Positions 12,041 through 23,160 of a DNA stretch of 64,000 nt are shown here, piece by piece. The notes under the pieces were generated by a model. The model saw only the letters and a program-made list of their open reading frames with translations. It had not been told where the DNA came from and searched no databases. Numbering within the stretch: position 1 is the stretch's first letter; each line of letters starts with the position of its first letter. Position numbers and translations under genes: made by a program. Source of the DNA: Cryptomeria japonica (Eukaryota > Streptophyta > Pinopsida > Cupressales > Cupressaceae); the NCBI RefSeq assembly GCF_030272615.1, contig NC_081414.1:810811069-810875068 (forward strand). The letters run 5' to 3'.

Positions 12041-13767
12041 TTGAATGGGTTGGCAAATGTGGAAACTAGGGTTGCTTCTACGAAGCAGATGTCAAGTGAG
12101 TTACATTCTTCTTCGTCGAAGGAAATTTTGGGCGATGTTGTTGGTATTAATCTCCCTCTACCTAATTCTAAGAAGGTTTCTTCGAAGTTGCAATCTGTGT
12201 CGCTTTCGGTACCCTCAATTGATGTCTCTGATATTTCGTTGGGAAAAAAGGCGCGTGATCTTGAGGCACTGGCAGTTATAATTCAGGTTTGGGATGACCC
12301 CATTCTTCTTTCAAAATTACATTGCAAGATCCATTGGCACTGGTATGGTACCTTGTACTTTCAAGTTTTATCTGCAAGTTCTTTTACTATTGTGTTTGAT
12401 TCTTCTGAAGCTAGGGATAAGGCTTTAGATGTTCCATTTTTTTGGTTGGGCAAAAAATTTGATTTTTGTAGAAATTTGGAAGCCTTTCTTCGAGCCCTCT
12501 TGGGTCTTTACCAAATAAGTTCCTTCCCTGGTTTATACTCCCTCAGTTGCCTTTTGAATTTGTTGAGTCTGGTATTTTAAGGAAAATTGGAGATTATTTT
12601 GGCAAGTTTTTACTTTCTCATTCTGGATTTGAGGATGGTTTCTTTGTGGTTAAAATTTGTGTGTTAGTTGTTGCAAATGTTTCCCTTCCTCGAACTTGCA
12701 ACATTAGGTCCTCTGTTGGTATTTGGCATCAAAACCTTGTTAGGGATTCAATGGAGTTTGCTCGTTCTTTAGTAGTTATGGATTCGACTTTGTTCTTTGA
12801 TATGAAAAAGATTAAATTTGCTTCTAGAACACTTGATTCTTTAGTTGATAGAAATCTTGAATCTCTTTCTTGGAATAAAATGCAATCTATTTTAAAAGAC
12901 TCTAATATTCCATCTTTTATTCCTCCATTGGACAAGAATTTTTCAGCTGGGGTTAATCCAAATTTAACTAATTGTTGTGTTCCTTCAAAGTGCTTGGGTT
13001 TTGATAAGGGTGCCTGTGTGGATAATGTTAATTTATTGTCTAATGTTGCTGGTAATATGTCTTTGAAATATGTGGGTCTCGAAAAAGATAAACCTATTGC
13101 TAACGGTACTTCTCTGCCTGTTAGTCCTGCTAGTTTGGCTAAGAAGACCAGCAAATTTGTGTCCCCTCAGGAGGCTGATAGTCCTCTTATTGCCCCTGGT
13201 GATCATCTTATTGCCCAAGTGCAAAATATTGTTAACAGTAATAACATTGCTCTAAATTATGAGCTGGCAGATAAAGTAATAACCTCAATTGTCATTGATT
13301 TAGGTAGGCTGGATAATGACTTATCTTCTTTCCCTACTAATAACCCATTTTAATTGCTCAATCTGGAAACGGCTATGGTTCCTTCTGTTCTTGAGTTTCC
13401 TACAAATTATATTGGGGTTGAGGTCTTGGATCAAGGCAAGGATAAGGCTCTTATTGGATCTGCCCCTCTAGGTTCCAATGGTTGCTTACCTCTGATCCAG
13501 TCTCCACTTTCTCCCGCTTCTCCTTTTAGCACTCCTACAAAGAGGGGTCATAAGCCTAAACATGCTAAGACACAACCGAAAATTGATGCTGGTATCCAAT
13601 CAACTCTTCTCTCTCTTTTGGAATCTTCCAAAAATAAGAGATCAAATAAGCCTTTTAGTATACCAGTTACAAGAGCCTTGGCTTCTAAAAGGAGCCTTCA
13701 AAAGAGGGGATTCGTTGCCTCCCCTCTAGGCCAAAGAAGATTATATCTTGGAATGTTAGGGGCTTAA
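12041..13767 (+). pseudogene. LINE A ORF1 (DUF4283 gag-like protein), broken
   Basis: The frame 12041-12580 holds a DUF4283-like core: LAVIIQVWDDPILLSKLHCK, then FTIVFDSSEARDKALDVPFF (12254-12445), where plant LINE ORF1 proteins carry an RNA-binding fold. The frame shifts near 12550. Coding then resumes in 12547-13353 (serine-rich; PSFIPPLDKNFSAGVNPN) and 13354-13767, with a TAA at 13351-13353 between them. No CCHC zinc knuckle was seen. The end of the last frame overlaps the start of ORF2 (ISWNVRGLN at about 13738), as is common in this family. Confidence 0.7.
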
Positions 13768-16700
13768 ATGCCCCTAATAAAAGACGCTTGATTAAGTACC
13801 AATTGGACTTAATGAAATGTGATTTTGTGATGGTGCAAGAAACCAGGTTAAATTTGTCTTCTGCAGAGTTGCTGTTTTCCTCCTGGAAGTCCTAAAAATT
13901 TTGCGCTTCTCCCTCTTTAGGGCCTTCGGGTGGCATTGCTTTTATTTGGAAGGATTCTAGTGTGGATCTATCTTTGGTTTCCTCTTCCTCCAATTGGATG
14001 CTTGGACTAGTAAAGAGTAGGATGTCAGGTACTAAATTTTGGCTTTTTAATATTTATGGTCCTGTTGGGGTGGTGGAAAAAAGGAAACTCTAGGAGAGAT
14101 TAGCCTTGATTTTTTCTCCTTTGTTGGGTGCCTTCTTGATTTTGGGGGTGACTTTAATGCAATTTCTTGTCTTGAAGAGAAATTTGGGGGAAACATTCCA
14201 AATAAACATATTATTGATGATATTTGCCACTTTATCAGTAATTTGAATTTAGTTGATTGTAAACCTCAAAATTGCCCTTTCACCTGGACTAATATGCGAA
14301 AAAGTTTCTATCAAATTTCTGAAAGCTTGGATCATTTTTGGTGTCTGAAAATTGGTTTAATTATGGCCAGGACATTTTTTCCTCAGTCTTGCCTTTTACT
14401 GGGTCGGATCATTTTCCTATCTTATTTTATATTCTTGAGGATAGGGCTCCTAGAAATCTTCCTTTCAAATTTGAGTCGATGTGGTTTAGGGACCTATCTT
14501 TTTTGTCTCTATTAAAACAGTGGTGGTTGTCTGCTCCACATGTTAATGGATCAAGGATGTCTCAGATAGTTAAGAAACAGGATTTTCTAAAAACTAAGAT
14601 TAGAGTTTGGAATTCTTTACATTTTAAAAATATTTTTGGGGAAAAGGCTATGATTTAGGAGGAAATATAATATATTAATGAGATTACTTTAGTTTCTGGT
14701 ATGACTCCTTTGTCCTTTGATAGGTTTAAATATTTGAAATCCCAATTGGAGGAAGTTTTAGTTGGGGAAGAATTTTATTGGAGTCATAAATCTAGGGATC
14801 TTTGGTTATCAAAGGGGGATAGGAATACCAAATGTTTTCACTCTTTAACTAAGCTTAGGAGGAAGCACAACAGAATATCTTGTATTTATGATTCTAATGG
14901 GAGGTGTTTGTCAGATGAGGATGATATTGCTTCTGAAGCTGTAAATTTTTTTAATTCTTTGCTTTCGGTTGAGCCTGTTTCCTTGGATAATACCTTTGTT
15001 AATTTGGTCCCCCCTCTTGTTAGTCAGGAGGACACTAGGTTTCTTATAACTCCTTTTTCCTAGGATGAATTAAGGGTAGTGGTCTTTTTCATGCATCTGG
15101 AAAAGGCCCTGGGTCCGAATAGATTTACGGCTTTATTTTTTCAAAAGTGTTGGGACTCTGTGGGAAATGATGTCTTATTATCCCTAGAAGAGTCTAGGCA
15201 GAATAGAATTATTTTGAAATAACTCAACACTACTCTTATTGGCATTATTCCTAAGGTGGATATCCTAGCTCCATTTCTTATTTTTCCCCTATTACTCTTT
15301 GTAATACTTTATATAAGATCATTACTAAGGCAATTTCAGTTAGGTTGGCTAAGCTCCTTCCTAGGATTGAATATATTGATCAGGGTGCCTTTGTGCATGG
15401 TAGGGAAACCTCATAGGGTGCGATTGTATCTCATGAGATTCTGCATTCCATTTCACTTCAAAAGATTTTGGCTATGATTCTCAAAATTGACATGCTTAAA
15501 GTGTATGATTGAGTTAACTGGTAGTCTCTCATTACTCTTTTGAATCACTTTGGGTTTGCTCATAGTTAGATTAAATGGGTCTTTTTTTGCATATCTTCTG
15601 CTCATTTTTCAGTTTTGATTAATGGTTCTCCTTCTAGGTTTTTTTCTTCCTCTCAAGGGCTTAGGCAAGGAGATCCTCTTTCCCCTTTTTTGTTTATACG
15701 TTTGGTTGAGGCCTTAAGCAGAGCCATTTCTAATGCTAGATCATCTGGTATGTGGAGTGGTATTAAAATAGATGGATATCCTTCTATGCCATCCCATTGT
15801 CTTTTTGCAGATGATACTCTTCTTTTTGGTTCAACCTCTTTAGCAGAGGCTAGATTTATCAAGAAGATTATTGCTAATTATTCTTCCTTTTCTGGGTAGA
15901 AAGTTAATAATTTGAAATCAAAGGTTTTTTTTCTAAATGTATCCCCTTTGGTTAAGAATAGGGTCACTAAATTTTGGGGTTTTCAAGTGGGTACCTTCCC
16001 TTGTAAGTACTTAGGTATTCCTTTTTTTGTTGGTTTGGATAAGGCTATTTTTTAGGATAAAGTGGTCCATGTGATATCTTCCAAAATGTCTTCCTAGAAT
16101 CATAAATAGCTCACATTAGCTGGTAAGATTCTTTTGATTAAGTCAATTCTTAATGCCTTTCCTACTTGATGTCTATTTTGAAAACTCCCCCCAAAGTTGT
16201 CTAGGATCTCAAGGTGTCTTTAAGATCCGTTCTTTGGGATGATAACAATGGGGGTAAAAAGAAGCTTCCCCTCATAGCCTGGGATAAATTTTTCCTTCGT
16301 AAGAAGTTGGGGGGTGTGGGTATCAGAGATTTAGTTTCCCAGAATAAAGCCTTGGGGGTTAAACTTGTTTAGAAACTTTACATGGATCCTTCAAGTAAAT
16401 GGGCTTTCATTATGTTTGCTAAGTATCTAAGGGGGCATCCTAGAGAAAGGATTTTCACAGCCTCATCTCTTCTGAAAGGATCAGCTTTTTGGAATTTCCT
16501 GGTTACATGTAGATCGGTTATCCTTCTGCATCTTTCTTCATTTTTCCATAATGGTAAGAAGGCCTGGTTTTGCGATGAAGTTTGGAATGGTCATCCTACA
16601 TTATCTTCCATTTAGGATTGGTCTCCTTTGTCTAATATTCTTTCTGGTCTTTGGGGTTTCTTTTTTGCTGGTTATTTTGATATTGATTCGTTGGGTCCTT

Positions 16701-17960
16701 ACCCAGTTTCTCATTGGAAATCTATTGCTTTTCTTCCTATTGCTAATGGCCTCAAAGTTACTTTTGAGGTAGAGCTTCAAGAAAGATCTCTTGTGTTTCA
16801 AGATAAGGATGATACCTTGTTTTGGACTAAGAGTGCTTCTAGTTCTTATTCAGTAAAGGAGGGATATAAGTCCTTGTCCCATTCCTCTTCTTCCTCCCCT
16901 TGGCCTTCTCATATTTTCAGGCATTCATCTTGTCTACCTAAAGATGGGTCTTTTGCTTTGTTGGCAGTTCAAGATAGAGTTCTCACCGAGATGAGACTGG
17001 ATAGGCTTGGGATTACTGCGATATTCCCTTGTGTGTTTTGTGGATACTGCATGGAATCCATGGATCGTGTGTTCTTTCATTATCCATTTTCTCTGGATTG
17101 TTGGTACTAGTTGTTTGGTCTTCCGCCATTGGTCCTAATTTATTGTCTCATTTCTTGGCTTGGCCTTTTTTGTATACATCCTCTTTTTATTCCTTTCTTT
17201 GGATAGTGGCTCCTTCTATTGTCATTTGGAACATCTGGCTAGAGATGCACTCTAGGATTTTTAAGTATAAATCAGCTTCATTAGTGGATGTGCTTGACAA
17301 GATTCTATCCTCCATTTTTGAGGTGGTGCTTTCTTACATTTACCAAAACTTGGAATGTTTGAGGTCCTTTTCTCATTGGGACAATTGGGTAACTTGGAAA
17401 TGGGGGTCACTTTGAGCCATTCCATTTGATGGGGCTTTAGCAGCTAGATTATCCTCACTTGTCAAACGTAGGCTAGCTAAATGGATGCGTCCCCCCAAAT
17501 TCTCATTCAAATTAAATTTTGACGGGGTTGCTAAGGGTAATCCTGACAAGTTGGGGATTAGGGTGGTCATCTTTGATCATAATTATAAGATTGTTAAAGT
17601 TGTGGGTAAATTTATTGGTGTCGATTCTAACAATGCTGTTGAATTTCAGGCATTACCTTTTGGTCTTGATCTTGTCATCTCTTTGGGCATCAATGATATT
17701 ATCATTGAAGGGGATTCAATGTTGGTCTTTCAGTCGGTCTCTGCTAAGAAGTGTGTTTCCTAACATTTATAGTACTTGTTAGAGCGTATTCTTGCACAAT
17801 TGAAGTATTTTTCCACCATTACTATATCTCACTGTTATAGGGAAATAAATGTTATTGCAAATTATTTGGCTAATAGGGTTGTTATTGAAGGTGTTGAGTA
17901 TCTGGATGTCCCCTCTCGAGATATTCCCGCTTCTTGCATTAGTATCCTTTTTTAAGTTTG
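13730..17960 (+). pseudogene. LINE A ORF2: endonuclease-reverse transcriptase-RNase H, broken
   Basis: Domain order is intact. The AP-type endonuclease shows ISWNVRGLN (13738), VMVQET (13829), FNIYGP (14046), GGDFNAIS (14142) and SDHFPI (14406). The RT shows FYWSHKSRDLWLSKGDRNTK (14776), SQGLRQGDPLSPFLF (15651), FADDTLLFG (15804-15830, with the catalytic Asp pair) and KYLGIPF. The zinc-binding domain follows (VKEGYKSL to CVFCGYCMESMDRVFFHYPF, 16850-17095). RNase H shows LNFDGVAKGNPDKLG (17513), NAVEFQAL (17632), IIEGDSMLV (17701) and HCYREINVIANYLANRV (17830). Several stops, many at Trp or Gln codons (for example after 13890, 15061, 15898 and 17108), and frameshifts inactivate it. Confidence 0.85.
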
Positions 17961-18790
17961 ATTGATCGTGATTTGTAGCCTTCATCACACTCCTTGTTGG
18001 GTGTGGTTTTTCTTTCATGTATTACATCAGAGAGGGTGTTGTCTGGCCTTATGGAAACATTTTTATTGATGGTATACTCGGTAAGTATTTCCTCATGGAG
18101 CAAGGAGGGTTTTGGTGTTGCATTTGTTTGGTTTGTACCCTATCTGTTGAATTGGTCTAGCACTTGTTTTGGCTTACCCTTGGTTGGTTGGTTGTGTTGT
18201 GTGGTTGTGTTGTGTTTAATTTTTGTGGGATTCATGCCTCCTAATTCTCATGGCTTGTTAATGGATATTATTCTACTTTTTTGGCTATTATTGGAGAGTT
18301 GGCAGTATGAATATACAGGCGCAAGTTGATCATTACTTGTTTCCTTGTGTGCCTGTTGTTTTAAATTGGCATATTCTTATCATTTCACTTTCCAGGTTGG
18401 CGATTTTGATTTGGTAATAATGATGAGGATCTCTTATAATGATTTATCTTCTTTTTCTTGGTATCATACTAATAAGTGGATTGGATAAATGTGCTTTATA
18501 GACAGGGGTGGCTCATGCTCAAATCTTTCTGGTTGATCCTTTGGTTTTTTGGATGGATGTGTTCTTCCTGATGTTTCACGTTGATAGTTTCCTCTTGTAT
18601 GCCTCTTATGGAAGCTTCCTTTATATCTAATGAAGTTGTTATGTAATTGGGAAGGGTTTTTGGTGGATTGTGCCCATGGGCCTCTTGTAATGGGTAGATA
18701 GGCTTGTGTTATTTGAGCAATACTGAAGGGTTTTCTTACTGGTTCTTTCCATTTAATTCTCTTTGAACCAAACAAAAAACAAAAAATATT

Positions 18791-18963
18791 AATATAATTC
18801 ATTAGTTTGTCCACTTCTATCAAAAAATAAAATAAAATAATTTATATACTAAAATATTACATTCTTTTATTAATAAAATACATAATATTTTCAATAAAGA
18901 ATTTTTAAGAATTAATGAAAATTGGTTCATGTACCAAAAAAAAATTGAATCAAGTCTTAACTC
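18791..18963. other. AT-rich spacer between LINE A and the telomere-type array
   Basis: Simple AT-rich sequence with no feature beyond short A and T runs. Confidence 0.4.
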
Positions 18964-21390
18964 TAATAGTACACCAAATTGAACCCTATCCCTAGACTAA
19001 ATTAAAACCTAACCCTAATTTAATTGAATAATAATCCAAATTACAACCCTAACTAAACTCAAATCCTAAGCATAACTATAATTAAACCCTTATCACAATC
19101 AAACCCTACTACAATTCAACCCTAACTAGAATTAACTATAACCTTTTAAACCCTAACTCTAAAATTTCACTCTAATTGAACCATATCCCTAAGCTAATAT
19201 TAACCCTAACTCTAATTGCGCTTGAACCATAATCTTAATTAAATTATAAATCAAACTTTATTTGAACCCTATGCATAACCCACAGATTTAATCTAATCGT
19301 AATTAAACCCTAATTAAATGATTATACTAACCCTAACCGTAATCAGGATGTAAATCCTAAAGTCAAATAGGCACCTCGATGCTAACTCTAACCATAATTA
19401 AATCCTAAATAAATTATAATACTAACCCTATCCGTAAACCTAAACCTAATCAAGATGTAAATCCTAACCCTAACAATTACCATAATTTTAACCTTAAACC
19501 TAACCATAACCCAAACCCTAAAACTCACCCTAATCCTAACAATAATGTAAACCCTAACTATCATCCTAATCCTAATCCTAAACCCTATCCAAAACCATAA
19601 TCCTAAGCCTAACCATTATTTTAACCCTAAAACTAACCATAATCCTATGCCCTAATCCTATCCATAATCCTAACAATAACCCTAATCGTGGTGTAAATCC
19701 TAACTATAACACTAACCCTAAACCTAACCCTAACCATGATGTAAACACTAACATTAATCCTAACACTAACCCTTAACCCTAACCCTAACCATGATGTAAA
19801 CCATAACCCTAGCTATAATACTAATGTTAACCCTAAGCCTAACCCAGACCATGATGTAAACCATAACCTTTACCATAGTCCTAACCATAACTTTAAACCA
19901 CGAGCCTTATCATAAACCTAATCCTAACCATTATCCCAACCCTAACAATAATTGTAAGCACAACCCTAAGCTTAACCCAACCATGATGTAAATCCTAAAT
20001 TCAAATAGGTGTCTCGATGCTAATTCTAACCGAAATTAAACCATAGATAAATTGTAATATTAAACCTAACCCTAACTCTAACCCTAATCAAGATGTAAAT
20101 CCTAACTCCAACAATAACCATAATTATAACCTTAAACCTGACCATAACCCAAGCCCTCAAATTAACCCTAATCCCAACAATCATTTAAACCCTAACTATC
20201 ATCCTAATCCTAATCCTAAACCCTATCCCAAACCCTAACCCTTACCCTAACCATAATCCTAGGCCCTAACCCTTTCCATAATCCTAATAATAACAATAAA
20301 CATTTTGTAAATCCTATCCATAATGCTAACCCTAAACCTAACCCTAACCATAATGTAAACACTAACACTAACCCTTAACCCTAACCCTAGCCATGACGTA
20401 AGCCATAACCTTAGCTATAATACTAACATTAACCCTAACCCTAACTGAAACCATGATGTAAACCATAACCTTTACCATAGTCCTAACCACAACTCTAAAC
20501 CATTACCCTTTCCCTAACCTAACATAATCATAACCCTAAACCCTAACCCTAAAAATGGGGAATGGCTCTACAACCCTTAGGATGCACCAATCATCTACTA
20601 TAATATATTACTAATATATAAAGGGTATTAATATCTTGTTACATCAAAAGGGCAGGATAGTTGTTTTCCTAAAAATAACTCTAAACCTAACCCTAACCAT
20701 GATGTACACCCTAACCCTATCAATAATTCTAACCACAATGTAAACCCTAATCCTAACCATGATGTAAATCCTAACCCTAACCATAACCATAACCATAACC
20801 ATAACCATAACCATAACCATAAGCATAACCATAACCATAGCCATAACCATAACCATAATCCAAAACCTAACTAGAACCCAAACCCTAAACCCTAACCCAA
20901 GCAATAACCCTAACGCTAACCATGATGCAAATATTAACCCTAACCATAACCATGATATATATACTAACATTAATCCTAACACTAACCCTTAATCCTAGCC
21001 CTAACCATGATGTAAACCCTAACCCTAGCCATAATCCTAACCATAATTGTAACCTTAAGCCTAACCATAAACCTAACCCTAACTCCAACACCAACCATGA
21101 TGTAAACCATAACCATAACCAAACCATAACTCTAGACCTTAACCCTAACCTAACCATAACCATAAACCCTAACCCTAACGATAATCCTTAGCCCTAAACC
21201 TAACCATGGTATAAACCTTAAACTATGCTAGCCCTAAACCTAACCATGCTAACCCTAACCATGATATAAATGCTAACCATTATCATAACCCTAAACCTAA
21301 TCATAACCCTAATCCAAACCATCATGTAAACCTTATCCTCAACCATAACCCTAACCTTAACCCTAACGCTAACCATAACCATAATACATG
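18964..21390 (+). repeat. Degenerate interstitial telomere-type (CCCTAA)n array
   Basis: About 2.4 kb of CCCTAA, CCCTAAA, CCATAA, CCTAAT and CACTAA variants, all with the C-rich strand on plus, so the orientation never flips. The plant telomere unit is TTTAGGG/CCCTAAA. A pure CCATAA run lies at about 20781-20850. The phrase CCATGATGTAAA recurs at least eight times between 19735 and 21110. Open frames here are artefacts of the repeat. Interstitial telomere-type tracts of this kind are known in conifers. The heavy divergence points to an old array. Confidence 0.9.
19340..20510 (+). repeat. ~0.6-kb higher-order repeat within the telomere-type array (two units)
   Basis: CAAATAGGCACCTCGATGCT at 19364 recurs as CAAATAGGTGTCTCGATGCT at 20002, an offset of 638. 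CCATAACCTTTACCATAGTC at about 19861 recurs at about 20463, an offset of about 602. Intervening phrases keep their order ('aatcaagatgtaaatcctaac', 'actatcatcctaatcctaatc'). The array therefore grew at least once by duplication of a block of about 0.6 kb, not only by hexamer slippage. Confidence 0.75.
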
Positions 21391-21616
21391 CCATTAAACA
21401 AAGTTTAATATATCTTAGATTTTAGTGTTTGCTTTGATCTTGCAACACATATATATTATTAAAAATAGTCTAAATAGATATATTAAATTTAATATATCTC
21501 CACGTAATGATTAAATAATATAATAATATTATAATATAATTTGTTTTAATAGAAATATACTATATAATTATATATTAATTTATTTTATGTTTTCCATGCA
21601 GTGCCACACAATTGCT

Positions 21617-21795
21617 ACTAGCATATATGTCATAGATTTTAATTTAATCTATATAACATATGCGAAGATATATCCTTCTTGAGGTGCCTATTTCAATTTA
21701 GGGTGTAAAATTGATTAAAAATAGGTGTCTCGAGAAGGATATCTCTTGGCATATTTTATATAGATTAAATTAAAATTTAAGACATATATACTAGT
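21617..21795. repeat. Foldback (inverted-repeat) element, ~80-bp arms
   Basis: The left arm (21617-21705) and right arm (about 21716-21795) are inverted copies. The left arm reads ACTAGCATATATGTC, TTTTAATTTAATCTATATAA, then ATATCCTTCTTGAGGTGCCTATTT. The right arm carries the complement of each block with a few mismatches. The hairpin sits exactly between the telomere-type region and the first satellite unit. It is probably a small foldback or MITE-like element. A short CTA flanks both ends, but no firm target duplication can be called. Confidence 0.8.
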
Positions 21796-22613
21796 TTCTA
21801 GAAAATTTAAAAAATATTATAAGCACACAATATATTGTGTGTACTATAATATTTATTAATATATGTGAATAAATAATATGCCTAAATCATCTGTCACAAA
21901 ATTTCATATTATCATCCTAACTTTTGATATATCAACAAGGTAGTGTTGATAAACACTTCCGCAAATTTAATGTGAAAAGATTAAAATTTAAGACCTCACA
22001 CCTAAATACAACCCTAATACTACTTTCTAGAAACTTTAATCGTCACTAAATTTCATGTTCCGATTTTTTTGATATAGAATAAGACATTGTTGATAAACAC
22101 TTTGTAAATTCATATTTATTATGAATAGATTAAAAATTTAGACCTTCTAACACCTAAATAAAACCCCATTTTTACTTTCTATAAAATTTAGAAAATATTA
22201 AAGACACGCAACATATTGTATGTCTCTTATAATATTTATTAATATAATTGTAGAAATAATATGTGATACTTGTCACTAAATTTAATATTCCCATTATGAT
22301 TTTTATATAGCAATAAGGCTATGTTGATAAATAATTATATGAATTTATTATAAAACAAAAATAATATTTTAGAACTTCTAACACCTAAATAAAGCCTTAA
22401 TTTTACTTTCTAGAAACTTTTAAAAATATGAAAGGCATACACCATATTGTATATCTACTACAATAATTATTAATACATGTGTAAAAATATAATATGTGAT
22501 TTTATACTCTCATTCAAATTTGTGATATAGCAATAAGACAACGTTGATAAACACTTTTGTAAATTTATTGTGAAAAGACTAAAATTTTAGACCTTCTAAA
22601 ACCTAAATAAAAG
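21796..22613. repeat. ~230-bp AT-rich satellite, block 1
   Basis: Tandem units start at CTTTCTAGAAA-type motifs (about 21795, 22025, 22175, 22402). Each carries, in order, CATATTGTATGTCTACTATAAT-like, AATATATGTGTAAAAATAAT, CACTAAATTTCATATT, GTTGATAAACACTT, TTTAGACCTTCTAACACC and TAAATAAAACCCTAAT. The GTTGATAAACA anchor recurs near 21946, 22091, 22320 and 22545, giving about 230 bp for full units and one shortened unit. Unit sequences are well diverged. Confidence 0.85.
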
Positions 22614-22911
22614 CATGGGGGCTTCACTGGATAGGCAATATTATATCAGGTGCATTCATATTGGGGGGTTTAATATCCCAAAAATGAGGGTGCAATATAT
22701 TTCCTATTGGTGAAAATAGGAGAGTTTTTAATTCTCGCTATGAAAACATACATTATTTGGTGAAAATAGGGGGTCTTTTAATTCGATATATGTATTGGGA
22801 GAGGGTGACCAAAAAGGATTTTAGGGCAACATTTTTTTAAAGCAGGAGGATTCTTTAGTATGCCATGAATGCACATGCTATAACCCAAGTTCACTAAGTG
22901 AAACCCCTGTG
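22614..22911. mobile_element. 298-bp hAT-type MITE
   Basis: This is a short non-coding element with imperfect 15-bp terminal inverted repeats: CATGGGGGCTTCACT at 22614-22628 against AGTGAAACCCCTGTG at 22897-22911 (12 of 15 paired). It is flanked by an 8-bp target duplication, AATAAAAG (22606-22613) and AATAAAAC (22912-22919), with one mismatch. An 8-bp duplication with CA..TG ends is characteristic of the hAT superfamily. Its neighbours on both sides are satellite units, and removing it restores a normal unit junction. Inside, GGTGAAAATAGG occurs twice about 48 bp apart. No transposase is encoded. Confidence 0.85.
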
Positions 22912-23160
22912 AATAAAACTTGATTCTACTTTCTAGATATTTTTTTAAATAATAAAAGAACAACATATTGTATGTCTACTATACTATTTTTTAATATATG
23001 TGTAAAAGAAATAATGCCATATAAAATTAGCTATCACTAAATTTCATATTCTCCTTTTGATTTTTGATATAGCAACAAGGTAGTGTTGACAAACATTTTT
23101 ATAGAAATATTCTAAAAAAATTAAAATTTTAGATCTTCTAACACCTAAATAAAAGCCTAG
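22912..23160. repeat. ~230-bp satellite, block 2
   Basis: One unit between the MITE and the LINE-like insertion. It keeps the ACTTTCTAGA start, CAACATATTGTATGTCTACTA, CACTAAATTTCATATTC and the GTTGACAAACA anchor near 23083. Confidence 0.85.

Larger units (their letters stand above)
11590..18790 (+). mobile_element. LINE A, long L1-type non-LTR retrotransposon
   Basis: This is a plant L1-type element with a 5' leader (11590-12040), an ORF1 region carrying a DUF4283-type domain, and an ORF2 region with endonuclease, reverse transcriptase, zinc-binding and RNase H domains in the usual order. A 3' UTR follows, ending in an A-rich tail (CAAACAAAAAACAAAAAA, about 18771-18787). Length is about 7.2 kb, close to full size for the family. 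It is not active as written: both ORFs carry several in-frame stops and frame changes. I could not find a convincing target site duplication. It lies just left of the telomere-type array. Confidence 0.85.

Noticed and set aside
20644-21191. Open frames rich in Val-Met or Asn-Pro repeats
   Set aside because: They are translations of CCCTAA/CCATAA repeats read in different frames on both strands, not genes.
18964-21390. A true chromosome end
   Set aside because: The array is heavily degenerate and flanked on both sides by ordinary repeats and genes, so it is interstitial.
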